DNA from: Rhabditophanes sp. KR3021
Lineage: Eukaryota > Nematoda > Chromadorea > Rhabditida > Alloionematidae
Assembly (NCBI GenBank): GCA_963281155.1
Contig: CAUJLY010000006.1
Location: forward strand, 10,974,001-11,038,000
Direction: 5' to 3'
Length of the DNA: 64,000 bases
Below, piece by piece: positions 9,900 to 21,719 of the stretch. Below the pieces are notes generated by a model, which saw only the letters and a program-made list of their open reading frames with translations, searched no databases and had not been told where the DNA came from. The stretch's first letter is position 1. Each line of letters starts with the position of its first letter. The position numbers and the translations under genes are program-made.

Positions 9900-10967
9900 A
9901 TGGAAACTAATAGCCAAAGTCTAATAGAAAGAATTCAGCAAACTTTACCATTTATTACTGTCTATGTTACGGTCTACCAACTTGTGTTACAAACAATCTT
10001 TTTATGCTTTAATTTATTTATGCAAGTATCAATAATTCATGTAATATGGGCAAATTTAAAAACGGATCCCATCTATCGTACAAACTTTTATCTTTACGTA
10101 ATTACTGAAGGTATATTCAATATAGTGGATGTTTTGGCATCATATGTCGCGTATTATTTGGTGCTATTTCCTCCGTTTGCAGCGTTGTTTGATCCTGCAC
10201 ATAGCCCAGATTGGTTTAAATTTATTTATTTTTTCACTATCCTACAAGCTTATATAAGTCCAATATTTGTATTTCTATTAGCATTTAATAGATTTTGTGC
10301 TACTTTATTTATTTATAAAGATTATCAGGTATGAAACAGTTGCTAGTGATATATAAATAATTTTTAGAACTCGAAATATGTGTTTTGGATCTCAATACTA
10401 ATCATAATAGTAATTCCATTGTTTTTTGCGCATTATTTACTATTTTCTGATTTTGTTTTCTATGTGGTAGAAAACTACATAACAAATAACTTCCTTGCGT
10501 ATACTTCATTATATATTCTACCGGAACAGTATTCTAGTTCGCAAGTTCATGAAATACAAATAAAAGTGATGATATCTTTTGCGATTCTTCAATTAATATT
10601 TAATGTAATGACTACCATTCGTCTAATACAAATTCAACTTTACCGAAAAAACTTAATACTTGTCAAATCTTATCGACGAGAAATAAAATTGGCTTTTTAC
10701 GCTATTTGCACTTTTATTCTCCAAGTAGTTGATATCATAGCAATTTTTTATGCCGATACAATGCGTTCTGACAAAGATCGTACCATTCTAAGTTTAACTT
10801 ACAGCTGGACATTTCCCAGACGAAATCTGGCCATGTTTCTGAATTGTATTTGGCTGGTACTATTTAGTGAAAAGATAAGAAAAAGTTTAAAATTGCAATA
10901 TAACATTTCTTTAAATGGTAGAAATAGCTCAATTAGACCTAATCAAATTCAAGTTCCTGGAAAATAA
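9900..10967 (+). CDS. Seven-transmembrane receptor, Srg/Srv-like chemoreceptor
   Basis: Two exons (9900-10328 and 10368-10967) joined across a 39-nt intron (GTATGA to TTTTTAG) encode 342 residues. I see about seven hydrophobic segments. The third ends in FNRFCATLFIYKDYQ, the position of the conserved aromatic/basic motif after TM3 in nematode Srg-superfamily receptors. The TM2-3 region (TNFYLYVITEGIFNIVDVL) and the short basic C-terminal tail also fit that group. Such proteins are usually chemosensory G-protein-coupled receptors in ciliated neurons, but the ligand is unknown. The subclass call is tentative; the 7TM call is firm. Confidence 0.82.
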
Positions 10968-11540
10968 AATATTAAATAAAAAATAATTTATGTAATGTGT
11001 TTAATTTAACCTTAATTTTAAGCGATTTTCTAAAGATATTAATTTAATAGGAACTAAATCTTTCAAGTCGCTCACGATTAAAATCCAGTTAAATGTCAGT
11101 AAACTAATTATTTTCATAAAAGTAGCCGCAATAATTATTATCGACTTACTTTATCTATTAATATACATACAATTGAGTGTAATTTAAATTAAACCTCAAA
11201 CTAATATAAATTTAGTGTAATTCTTAAAATGAGAAGGATATGTAAGAAAATTAATTATGGCTGTAATTAGACCTGGTCAATTTATTTAAAAAAACCGATT
11301 AATTAATTTGTTAAACGATTTAAAAAAACTGTTTAAATGATTTTACACGGTATTTAAAAAAAATTCTCCTGAGAACTAAAATAAGTTCTATATATTATTA
11401 AATAAGACATTATAAACGCATATATATTATGAAAGAAATAATAACACAGGACATTAATTAAAATTAACTCTAACTAGTCGTGATTGCGGTTTTGTCTATT
11501 ACAAAGCTCATTTAACATGTATCATCTTCTAAAATGATTT
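10968..11540. other. Intergenic DNA, no gene seen
   Basis: A+T-rich spacer with AATAAA-type signals just after the receptor stop. Nothing else supported. Confidence 0.45.
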
Positions 11541-11559
11541 ATTCGTAGAATCGTCAAAA

Positions 11560-12630
11560 TGGGGATATCCCACCTATTCCGCCTATTATCCCACCTTTAC
11601 GTAGAAGGGGAGGGAGACCAGTTAAAAATACTAGCACACTCCCTACGATTCCTACAATTCCTACAATTCTTGCAATTCCTACACTTCATATTGGTAATTT
11701 TTAAATAATTAGCGTATATACTCAAATAATAATCTGTAGAAACAGTTAACGACATTTAGAGAGTTAATAGAGTAAATACAAGAAGCCAACGTACAAGACA
11801 AAATTTGGAAGTTGATTCAAATTCAAGTGAATCAAGTAATAATGATTCTTTAGGACTAAATGAAATTTGTCTTTTAAATTCTGGTAACGAACTGGAAAAA
11901 GATCATTTGAACGTCGATGGTGTTATGTTCCATTCATTTGGAATTAATGATAATAATCCAGCAGAAGTGATGTTTCAAATATTACAAGTCTTGATGTTTT
12001 AGATGATCATTCAATTCAACTTGTTGATACTACCAATATTATAAGTGAAAATCAAATGGTTATAACAAGAAAAAGCCGTAGACCTTATGTTCAATTATCT
12101 CAGTATCCTACCAAAGAACTGGCATTTGAAGCAGCTTCAGCAAATAAATGTATGAGAATTAGAAAAGGATTGTCCACTGCTACTCCAACTTTTAATTGCC
12201 GATTTGAACGTTGTGACTATGCCGTTACTATTAAGAAAGTTGGATACCAATTTGGTATCTTTGTAACTGAAAACAATCATCAACACGACAATGTCGATAT
12301 AACATCTCTCACAGCAAAGGAATTCATGTTTACCAGAAAGCTGGATATTGATGATTTTGCTTTGAAAAAGACAATTGAATTCAAAAAAGCAGGTGCTGTT
12401 ACCACTGAAATTAATAATTTGTTGCAAAATGACACTTCAGTACGTTGTAATATTACTAGTAAACAACTTAAAAATAAAATTAGAAACGTACAAAGAAATG
12501 AAACTTCTAATGTTTCTTCATTAAAAATTACTACTCTAGACCAGTTAAAGTATGCTTACAGCAAAAGAAATATCAATGATTGCAACAACTCGGCATTTGA
12601 GCATTGTTTTACAACACACATTGTTCATTA
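11560..12630 (+). pseudogene. N-terminal remnant of a MULE-like transposase gene
   Basis: Forward coding sequence in at least two frames. At its start lies an AT-hook-like stretch (RRRGGRPVKNT, about 11610-11640) followed by proline/isoleucine-rich repeats. Then comes an acidic Asn/Ser-rich segment, then after a one-base frame change (around 11940-11970) a 191-codon frame from 12056. That frame holds a zinc-binding pattern of the WRKY/GCM1 or FLYWCH kind (FNCRFERCDYAVTI and NNHQHDN), which in Mutator-like transposases precedes the catalytic domain. The catalytic domain itself is missing: the frame stops at 12629, exactly where sequence related to a 7TM receptor begins. So this is a truncated, broken copy. 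It is not closely related to the MULE at 40-43 kb. Confidence 0.62.
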
Positions 12631-12639
12631 AACCCAGAG

Positions 12640-13176
12640 TTCAGTAACCACAGATTCCACTGTATTTGATTGGAATAAATGTTATATCAACTTCTTTAAT
12701 GCCTATTTGTCTTATTGGACCTGATGGAAAATTTAATCCTCAAATTCATTATAATTCAACTTCATCTATTGATGGAAATATTACTTCAAAAATCAAATTG
12801 AGCTTAAAAGTATGTCAGTATCTATGGAATTAAAATTACTATTCCTCGTTCTACCAATATTTATTGCTTTATCTGTTAGTTTCTTTGTAATAATTACAAT
12901 ACTAATTGAATATTGGAAATATCTACTTTTAATGAAGGATACAGTGCAACGAGCTGCATATAATTCAAACAAATCTTTTTCAAAGTTCTATAACTTCAAT
13001 TTATATAAGTTGTGTATTTTTGGGTCTAAAACCAAATGGAAGTTTAGTCATTTTAATAGCTGATTTTTTACCGTTGGTAAATACTATTTTATTTTCTGTA
13101 TTTGTAACAAAATCTCGAACTATTTTTAAACAAAGATTTAATTTTGTTTTCAATAAAAAAATACTACTGTCATTAT
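12640..13176 (+). pseudogene. Truncated 7TM receptor pseudogene, relative of 48185-49281
   Basis: This stretch matches the second half of the intact receptor at 48.2 kb. Shared blocks are PICLIGPDG, then LFLVLPIFIALSVSFFVIIT, EYWKYLLLMKDT, then in another frame SCVFLGLKPNGSLVIL, LPLVNTILFSVF and a stop. The N-terminal half is absent and replaced by MULE-like sequence. A TTA to TAA change makes a stop after SFSKVL, and a deletion removes about 15 codons plus the intron found in the intact gene. Confidence 0.85.
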
Positions 13177-13275
13177 AAATATGATTCAATTATTTATATA
13201 ATTTCTAATAACTAATTTGATTCTGAATTTCATTGATAACACAAAATTTATAGTAACTCTAATAAATGCCATTTA

Positions 13276-14327
13276 TTATGGTGTTGTTAAACCAACTCCA
13301 ACTTGTTTTTTAAAAAAGTACAGCTTAATTTTGTGATATCTGTTTTTTAAAATTTTTCGCGATTTGGTGAGTGTTACCAAAAAACAAAGACAACTGCAAC
13401 TTGGTATAATAGTTGACGTTATAAAAACATACGTTCCTAAATTTTTGTTGGGCCATCTAAAATACACAGTAAGAATCCATACAAACATCGGTGTAAATTC
13501 AGCAATTGATGGCAAAATGGCCTGGATACAAAGGATAGTTAAAAATTCCCTATTCATTTGAAGCGTCTTCGCACTCATTGACGCATGTTTTGTCGTGATA
13601 TAATTTCTGTATCTGATTAAGGAGATAATTATTGCCATGTAATTTAATGATACAAATGTAGTGGCGGGGACTAAAATGATTTGTGATAATTATTTAAAAT
13701 GTTTATTTAGTCAAGTTTTTTACCAAGTATTACAGGTAATTTCCATCCATTGAAACTTGTATAGATGCTCTGACTATATTCATTTATAAAAATATCCGTG
13801 TAATTTTCCTTAACAGTATCATGGTAAAGAAGTTGTGGGTCAACATCTGTTATTGGACCAAAATAAAATAAATCGCCTATTACAAAAAAAAGTATCGTAA
13901 AGCATATTCCCAAAATATAAACCAAATGCTTTAATTCAACATGTACCAAATCAGAAACATGTAAATATCTCAATACTGTATTTAGAGCAGTCATTTGAAA
14001 GTTGGCATAAAATACATAATAGTAAATATAAGCTAGCATCACATAGACAGCAGAAGAAATATTAGGTTGATCCCAGTATACTAAATGAATAGCATACACA
14101 TCTCCTACCACAATAATTTGCAATCTTAAAAGCAAACCACAGAATGCCATAATACAATTGAAAATGAATTGGGAAAAGGTTATAGCAATCGTTGGACTTA
14201 CTTTACCATTGACTTTGAAATGAAAGAATATCGATAATGCCACCAAGTTACAGACTATAGAGATGGTAAAAATCATCATGCTACAATATGAATAAATATT
14301 AAAATATTTATCTGGATTTGAATCCAT
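13276..14327 (-). CDS. Seven-transmembrane receptor, Str-superfamily-like
   Basis: Two exons (14327-13724 and 13670-13276) joined across a 53-nt intron encode 332 residues. Hydrophobic segments are at the N-terminus (YCSMMIFTISIVCNLVALSI), then around TFSQFIFNCIMAFCGLLL, AYIYYYVFYANFQMTALN, VYILGICFTILFFVIGDLF, and after the splice TFVSLNYMAIIISLI. The fit to the Str/Srh/Srd group rests on overall layout, the TM7 region (TSTIIPSCSCLCFLVTLTKS) and the short basic tail. The start was placed at the ATG at 14327 because the upstream codons have no ATG. Probably a chemosensory receptor; ligand unknown. It converges on the receptor pseudogene 100 bp away. Confidence 0.83.
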
Positions 14328-17248
14328 GTTTAACAAATAAAAGATTTATATTTAACTATTTATATGGAAATAAAATGTACTTCCTTCAATTTATATTGTC
14401 TGAAAAAAGTTATTATTTTAATATATTTAAAGAGGAATTTCCGTTTTTCAAAACAACTGCTTTTAATTTCCGATTATTTAGCTTAATTAACCATTATATA
14501 GCCTTTTATAGTGCACAAAATTTTATTTATATTTTAAAGTAAAAATTCGTTAAGTATTTAGTTTGTACACACAAAATTATTACTGTCTCTTTTTTCACAG
14601 GTCAGCAAAAAATGTACAATTCCCGCATAGATCATTTGTATAAAGAGTTTGCTGTCTAAGGACAACAAAGTTATCATGATCTTGAAGCAAATTTTGTTTG
14701 CCAATTGACAAGTAAATTCAAATATAAATGAATGTATTTATCTTCTACTACTTAATTCTGAATTTCCGTATCTTAGTTAGTTTGTAACCAATTTTTTGAA
14801 TTTTACATAAAGAGCTCTCACGGCTAGAGGAATCGATATATCAAAGATTCATAATATGTACCTGCCATCGGGTGAGGAGGGTTTGAAGGTCAACAAAGTT
14901 ATTTTATTAATGATGATGTTTCATATGGGTTTTCAAGGATTTGAAGGCACTTCGAATAATAGATAAGTAGTAGAAGATAAAACAATCTGTGGCCCTTTCA
15001 TATGAACTGAGGCTATTATACAAGTGAAAATTATTTATCTTCATAAACTAAATACAATACATTATCTTTTTTCATCAACATTCAATATAGTAATAACAAC
15101 ACCAAAATGATCAATCAAGTGAAAAAATAAATGCCAATGGAGAGAAGCAATTCAATTAACAATTATATTTTACCCAGCACCCCTGAAATTGTTCCCGTTA
15201 GTATGTCGAAATGTTTAGAAGCACTATCAAACATTTTTGTTCACACGGGGACAAGGTTATGCCTGAATTTTTGATTTGCCCATTACTTATTAATTTAATT
15301 GCCGTAAACTTTTCTGTTAAAAGCAATTTAATATTATGGATAATAATTTGATTAAAATCACTTATTAATTGAATGTAAATTTGTAGATATCTGTTGTAAA
15401 CTATCCAATCCAATATGCAAACATTAGCCGTAAATTTCAACAAATTGTGAGCTGTTTTTACTTAGTGTTTAATTATATCCTCCTTCGTTTTCTTTTAATT
15501 GTATATAATATTTATCTTAATAAATAGTTTAATCTTTCTTTTGTATAGTTTATTCCGATTCATCATGAATGCGTTTAAAAGCCACTTCTTTGCTTTCTGC
15601 TCCAGCCGCCATAGTGGTAAGTTTAAACCCACAGGAAAATCCAAAAATACAAAAAGTCTAAAAACCAAAAAAAATATTAGGTTTTTATTACCTGCACATG
15701 TTTCTTCTTTTATTCACCACCTTATTTTTGGTATACTTTGAGCTCAACGTAATTGCCCTTTTGCCAGGAATAAGATTCCTTCCTCACTTGATCCCACTTG
15801 CATATTTAGTCATGATCTTTCTCAAACCCTTTAGATCTTCTAAGAAGCAGTACATCGACACTTAGTTTTCATGAGGATGTTTTCGTTTTGGAAAATAGAT
15901 TTGATGACAACACTTGCAATATAGTTTCTCAAAATTTTTTCGGTATTCTAAATTTCATTCCAATTAGTATTCCTATCCAGCAATTATCAATTTTACAATG
16001 TCTTAAGAAAATGAATAATTACGTTGAGGAAAATATAGTCAAAAATGAGAAAGTTATGTTTGAAAAATTATATGGCTTAATTTGTGAGAAATAAATTATT
16101 AAAGTTCAAAAAATCTTTAAAAAGTGCCTTTTTCCTAAATCATTTAATACCGGTCTTGGTGACCATAAAACAAAAAAATTAGCCAAAAACTTCATCAAAG
16201 AAACACTCGTTTTTAAAGGCCTACCACGGGCCAACCACTGATCGTAAAAAAATAAGTTTAAACACAAATGAAAGCCCTTGATCAACTTAACAACATATTA
16301 TAATAAAATTTTAAAGAGATTTTTTTTTAAAATCATCTGTCATGTCTCGTTTCGATGGCGGGAGAAGGGCTGCACTTGTATGATAGCGCCCAGATGCAAT
16401 AATAATTATTAAAAATAATAAAAAAATATGTCTAAATGCTATTGGAACCATTTTTATCAAGAATTGACTCCAATGCACCCATTTACCTAGCGTGCCTAAT
16501 ATCAGGAAAATCTAACCTAGCACCCCCAAAAGAGAAACATCAGGAACCTTTTTAGACGAAGAAGAAAGAATAAGTTAATTTCAATATAATCCTACCGATT
16601 GATTTATTAACCAACTTTCACCAATTAACAACTTGATTTGGTAAAAAAGATTTGTTTATTCCTAGTAGGTGTGATCTATTAAGACATCATCAAATATGCA
16701 TACATACATTCGCAAGAAGACTATTATTATCAAATATAAATTGGTTTATAAATGACGAATAAATTCGAATTTATTATTTATGATATCATCGCTATATATA
16801 GTAATAATAAACCCTTTTGTTATGTTATAGGAGAATGATTTAACCAAAAAACATTCCTTTTTTTGTATTTTTGTGTCTGTATCATGCTAACTTTGAGCAC
16901 ATATTATTTTTAAAGCATACTTCTTCTTTTTAGTATTTTTGTGCTTTAAACTTTGTACATATTATTTTTATATTAACTGGTAACTTTAATACATTTTTAT
17001 TATGTATTAAAAAGAGCTTCCATATGCAAATTAGCTGTTATTGTGCTTCATTTGATCCGATTCATGACGCAATAAAATGCCATTTCAACTTAATAACCAT
17101 TTGCCAATAAAAGTTTTTGTGACTCATGTTGACATAAAATTTTCGTTCCCTATCATAATTAGGATTGATATATGCATTTAATTGACACATATTTACATAT
17201 TTAAGCGGTGATAGATAATGTTTGTAGTATAATAATTCTAGTTAAATA
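14328..17248. other. Long gene-poor stretch
   Basis: No gene I can support. It contains an 18-bp inverted repeat pair (14737-14981) and a short forward open frame ending at 16094 that reads like protein (for example SFHEDVFVLENRFDD) but has no start, splice partners or recognised domain. The last 300 bp should include the promoter of the phosphate transporter at 17249. Confidence 0.45.
14737..14981. repeat. 18-bp perfect inverted repeat flanking ~210 bp
   Basis: TTTATCTTCTACTACTTA at 14737-14754 is the exact reverse complement of 14964-14981. The enclosed sequence is slightly less A+T-rich than its surroundings. A small non-autonomous DNA element is possible, but I see no clear target-site duplication. 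Confidence 0.45.
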
Positions 17249-18769
17249 ATGCTTCACACAAAGATTATTTTTGTGTTTATATTTGTGGGGATTTTGATAG
17301 GATGTACGAATGGTTTTTTGTTCAATTTGCCGGATAATGAGTTTCCAAAATGGGCTTTGTATTTGGGAGCGGCGTTGGGGTTGCTTTTGGCGGGTGCCAT
17401 GGGTAGTTCGGATGTTTCCCATGCTTTTTCAACTTCCTATGGGTCAAAGGTAAGTAGTATATTTTAATTTATTTCTATTAAACGTTCTATTTGTATCTAT
17501 TTTTAGGTCTTGAATTTAAAACAAATCTACATATTAGCTTGTATCTTCGAAACCCTCGGAGCAATTCTATTAGGCTACAATGTAATTGATGAAATTCGGA
17601 AAGGTGTTATCGAAACAAATGTATACGTTGGCAGTGAACTTATACTCTTCTTCGGGCAAATTGCTATCCTTGGTGGAGCTTCAATTTGGCTTATTATCGC
17701 ACTTGTTATGGCATTGCCAGTTTCAACTACTCATGCAATTATTGGAGCAACTGTTGGCATGTCGGTTGTGAACAAAGGTCTAGGAAGTATTCAATGGTTT
17801 GAAATTGTAAAAATTGCTTTATCGTGGGTTATTTCACCAGTTCTATCAGGCTTCATATCAATGTCTTTGTACGTTTTTGTGGATCATATTATTTTGAGGA
17901 GGGCAGATCCGTTTAAGAATGGAATGATTGCATTGCCTTTCTTTTATTTCGTTTGTATTTCGTTTAATACTTTTATGGTCATCTATCAAGGATCAAAGCT
18001 TTTGGGACTTCATTCAATGAGTATTGAAATGGCTCTTTCAGTCTCTTTGGTTTGTGGTTCAATTGTGGGTTTGGGAGTCGAGTTTGTCTTGAAGCCAAGG
18101 ATAATTAATTGGATTAAAAAGCATGAAGAAGAAAATGGTGTTGATTTACAAGCAAAAGCAGTAAATGGTGGAGCTGTTGTTGGAGATATTAAAGTCGAAG
18201 CTAAAAAAGATGTGTTCTTCATGAACTGGTTATTGCCATTACCAGATAGACCTCAAGAATTTAAAGTGTACAAAATGTTTGTGGTACTACAGACATGCAC
18301 TGCGTGCTTTGCGGGATTTGCTCACGGTGCAAATGATATGTCCAACTCCGTTTATCCCTTGATTACTTTGCTCAGTATCTACAATGAACATAATGTTCTT
18401 CAACAAGGGGAAGTACCCATTTCGGTGCTGCTGTTCGGTATATTTGGCATTTGTGTTGGATTATGTCTATTCGGGCATAGAGTAATGAAAACAGTAGGTG
18501 ATCGGATGTCGGAAATCAATCCCTGTTCAGGATTTACTATTGAATTTGGGGCAGCCTTTACTGCTATTGTCGCCTCTAAATTTGGCTTGCCTATAAGTAC
18601 AACACACGCAATTTGCGGAAGTATCGTTGCTGTAGGAATGGTGAGGTCACGAAACGGAGTAAACTGGAAATTATTTAGAACCATTGCCGCAGCGTGGGTT
18701 ATTACACTGCCAGCGTCAGCCGCCCTGGCCGGACTAATCGCTTTCATATTTAAAAGATGGGTGATTTAA
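17249..18769 (+). CDS. PiT-family sodium-phosphate symporter (SLC20-like)
   Basis: Two exons (17249-17449, 17507-18769; 57-nt intron) encode 487 residues. The protein has the inverted-repeat PHO4/PiT architecture. An N-terminal half carries the first signature (here GSSDVSHAFSTSYGSK) and LPVSTTHAIIGA. A hydrophilic loop at about residues 255-305 separates it from a C-terminal half with FAHGANDMSNSVYPL and LPISTTHAICGS. About ten to twelve hydrophobic segments are visible. The family moves inorganic phosphate with sodium across the plasma membrane. The first signature is unusual: the family's Asn-Asp pair appears as Ser-Asp, and Asn-Ala or Asn-Ser after it is replaced by His-Ala, while the second signature is normal. 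Length fits nematode members, which lack the long vertebrate loop. Confidence 0.93.
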
Positions 18770-19359
18770 ATGATACTCTTTTTTGCAGAAATACAAAACT
18801 CGTCAAAAGAGATAAGTAATTATTATTGCAACAATTAATTTTTAAATAAATACTTTTTATTATAAAAAAGGTAGCCAGTATTTGTCTAGAAGCCTAATTG
18901 CAATCCAGAGTCAAACATCTTTAATTTGAATAATTGTATTTTTCTCCATAAAGGGTTCCTAATTCTTTCAATGGATTTAAATATATTTCCTGAATCGCAT
19001 TTTCATTTCATATCGCACATTTTCTTCTCCTTAATGTTTTACGGCATGTTCTTGACCACTTGATATTCCTATTCACGGTGGTGAAATTTGTCATTTAATT
19101 CAAATAAAAACCTATCTTTTAAGTCCAAAATAATCATTACTTTGAACAAAAGCTTCAGTTTTCTATAAAACATTATCTAAAAGCACGAGTTAAACAATTT
19201 AAAATAAAACATTTATTAAAAAATCTGGTGTTCTAGGGCGTTTCTCGGGCTCGTGGACACGATATGCTAACAAACTACAGTTTAAATGGCATTTTTTATC
19301 TAATTCAGCTATTTTTAAAATGGTTAGACCATTACAACGGAAGATTTGACGTGGACCTG
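18770..19359. other. Intergenic DNA between convergent genes
   Basis: No gene seen; the 3' flanks of the transporter and of the minus-strand gene meet here. Confidence 0.5.
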
Positions 19360-21147
19360 CTACAATGCATACATTTCACTACTGTCTTCCATAAAATCTC
19401 TCTCCTCTGGATTTATCAATCGTTCTTCATAGTATTTATTATAAAGGTCAAAATCATTTGTACTTTTGAAATAAGTATAAATTATTTGATTCGTAATGCT
19501 GCGAGAGATGTGAACATGTTTCAAAAATTGTTCACAACAAAAACATTCTTTGTAATCAGGAATTTTTTGGAGTATCAGCTTGAAGTGTTTAAGACCATTA
19601 TAATTCTGTTCCATTGTTTCCTTAATTACAGCTTCTTCTTTTTGTTCCTCCATGAAATTAATTTGACAGTCAATGACAATTTTCTTTAAACTTCTTGGAA
19701 AAATAAATTTATTATTTCCAATACAACACAAAGAAAGAACTTCTAAGTTTTTTAAGCACATGAGGAAGTTAGGAGGAATTGAATCAACTTTGATAAAATC
19801 ATTACGGTCACTTGGATGATAGTTCAAAAACTTTAAATTTGGAAATGCCGTGTTAAGTTGTGTATTATCGCCAAATATCAATGGAATTGTCAAATATTCA
19901 ACTGTATTTGGGAAAGCACAAACAAATGCAAATAAAGATTCAAGTTCGATGTCTCTAAACTCTGAGGATATTGTTAATGTTAAGATCTTTAACTTGGTCA
20001 TTGACAATAAAGTTGATCTGATGCTGGTCATTTCGATTTCACTATTATAAATGCTTTTTTCATGTCCGAATCCAGATCGAAGTTTTATATAGTCAATTGT
20101 AAGTTGTTTCAGATTATTAAAAGTTTCAGCAGTAGGGTTCCTTAATATAAGTTCAGTAAAATCAAAATAGTTGGTACTAAGTGAAAATCTTTCATTATTT
20201 TGACTCATTTCATGTTTAATTAAATCTGGTACTCTATCATTGGCTACAAAATCGGCAGTTACAAACAAGCAATTGCTTTTACCAATGTTTCTAAGTAATC
20301 TTCTAAAATTAAGAAAATCGAGGGAGATTCCATATTTAGATTTAATTGATATTCTAAATAATTTAGAATCAAACGTCTCAAAAAACTGATTAAGTAGTAC
20401 ATTGTCTTCATTGCCATATAAATGAACTTGCGTATCAAAGCAGATCAAAAATTTTTCCATTTTTTTAAACTTTGCCATCAATTTTGTTTCAAATGATTTG
20501 TAATGTTTCAATATTTCAAGGCATACTGGTGGCCAATAATTAATTAATTCCATTTTCTCAATATTCGTAATTTTAAGCAAACAAATGAAATCAATTATCA
20601 TATTTTGATTAAAATGTTGCTGAGATCCGTAATCTAATCCATCAATGTCTGGGTCAGTATGATCATGCCGAGACAAAAGGTAAATTTCATAATGTTTGTT
20701 ACTTTCAAAAGCTAACTTAATATCTACCAAATTTGTTGTACGTAGAAAAAGATTATTCAACATATCAGCTAATATTTTTAATCTGCTTTTCATAAGTTCT
20801 ACGTCATCCAATGTATTGTTGATCTGTAGTCCTAAATATGTCATTTTTTGACAAAATGAATCAGATAGTTGATTAACTTTTTGCATAAATTTATCCTCAT
20901 TCTCAAATAATTTATTTAAAAATGTTCCGGCAAACTTTTCATCAAACAGACCAACATCAATTGTGAACAAATTTGGATTGCCAGTATTGTCTATTCGAAC
21001 TAATGGACTGCCGTCAACTAAATCATTAGTAGTTTTGTTAATTTTTGAAAAGGATATCAAGTTCCTAATATTTGGAATACATTTATCATAAATATGATGC
21101 GTGGATAGTGCTTTTAGTATAAATATATTATTTGTAGATATAGCCAT
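19360..21147 (-). CDS. Large single-exon protein, possible leucine-rich-repeat fold
   Basis: An intronless frame of 595 residues. There is no signal peptide or membrane segment. The C-terminal half has irregular repeats of the form L..L.I......L, for example FNNLKQLTIDYIKL, MTKLKILTLTISSEF, VEYLTIPLIFG, FPNLKFLNYHP, LKNLEVLSLCCIG and LKKIVIDCQI. They are spaced about 25-40 residues apart, as in degenerate leucine-rich repeats. The first ~50 residues could be a diverged F-box, but no clear consensus is present. LRR/F-box-like families of this size are expanded in several nematodes. Candidate role: substrate recognition or other protein binding; this is inference. The frame is clean and clearly coding. 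Confidence 0.75.
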   Translation of the reverse strand: MAISTNNIFILKALSTHHIYDKCIPNIRNLISFSKINKTTNDLVDGSPLVRIDNTGNPNLFTIDVGLFDEKFAGTFLNKLFENEDKFMQKVNQLSDSFCQKMTYLGLQINNTLDDVELMKSRLKILADMLNNLFLRTTNLVDIKLAFESNKHYEIYLLSRHDHTDPDIDGLDYGSQQHFNQNMIIDFICLLKITNIEKMELINYWPPVCLEILKHYKSFETKLMAKFKKMEKFLICFDTQVHLYGNEDNVLLNQFFETFDSKLFRISIKSKYGISLDFLNFRRLLRNIGKSNCLFVTADFVANDRVPDLIKHEMSQNNERFSLSTNYFDFTELILRNPTAETFNNLKQLTIDYIKLRSGFGHEKSIYNSEIEMTSIRSTLLSMTKLKILTLTISSEFRDIELESLFAFVCAFPNTVEYLTIPLIFGDNTQLNTAFPNLKFLNYHPSDRNDFIKVDSIPPNFLMCLKNLEVLSLCCIGNNKFIFPRSLKKIVIDCQINFMEEQKEEAVIKETMEQNYNGLKHFKLILQKIPDYKECFCCEQFLKHVHISRSITNQIIYTYFKSTNDFDLYNKYYEERLINPEERDFMEDSSEMYAL

Positions 21148-21719
21148 AATACATGAAATGCTAAAAAATATGTTATTAAATAATCATTAAGTGATTTATG
21201 AGCTTAAATACTGAATAGTAAATAATGGGCAATAAATTTTAAAATATGTAGATATTTAGATGCAAAGAAAATCAATCTATGCTGCTGTGTGCACCCTAGA
21301 AAGACTTATAAGATACGACACCCCCAACAACCAGTTACGCGTAGCATCATCCTTAGTTAATTACTAGATATCTCAGTTACGTTGACGACTAGAGCTCACG
21401 GACTTACCTTCCAGAAAGTACCAAACAATATCAGTAGTTATTAGCTTATCTTTTCCCCCTTTTTATCATACTATCACCATTTATGTGAGCACTGATCGCG
21501 AGACTCGATACGAGACATCTGCTGAATACTTATCTGCTCACAACGTAGTCGTTATACTATTTAAGGTACATTATCATCACTTTAAGTGATAAAGATTTTC
21601 CCTGATTTACATGTCCAGAGTTTTATTAAATATACACAAACCAAATATGTACTAATCTATCTTACAAGTACTTTTAAGCGTAGATAATTACAGTGTTACT
21701 GCTGGCGATCAGTTTAAGA
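21148..21719. other. Intergenic DNA with a patch of different base composition
   Basis: From about 21280 to 21550 the sequence is noticeably richer in G and C than its surroundings. It contains TCACGGACTTA at 21396-21406, repeated directly at 22579-22589 on the far side of the hAT remnant. No coding frame is supported. Confidence 0.4.

Noticed and set aside
13364..13561. Plus-strand frame inside the receptor at 13276-14327
   Set aside because: Antisense shadow of exon 2 of the receptor.
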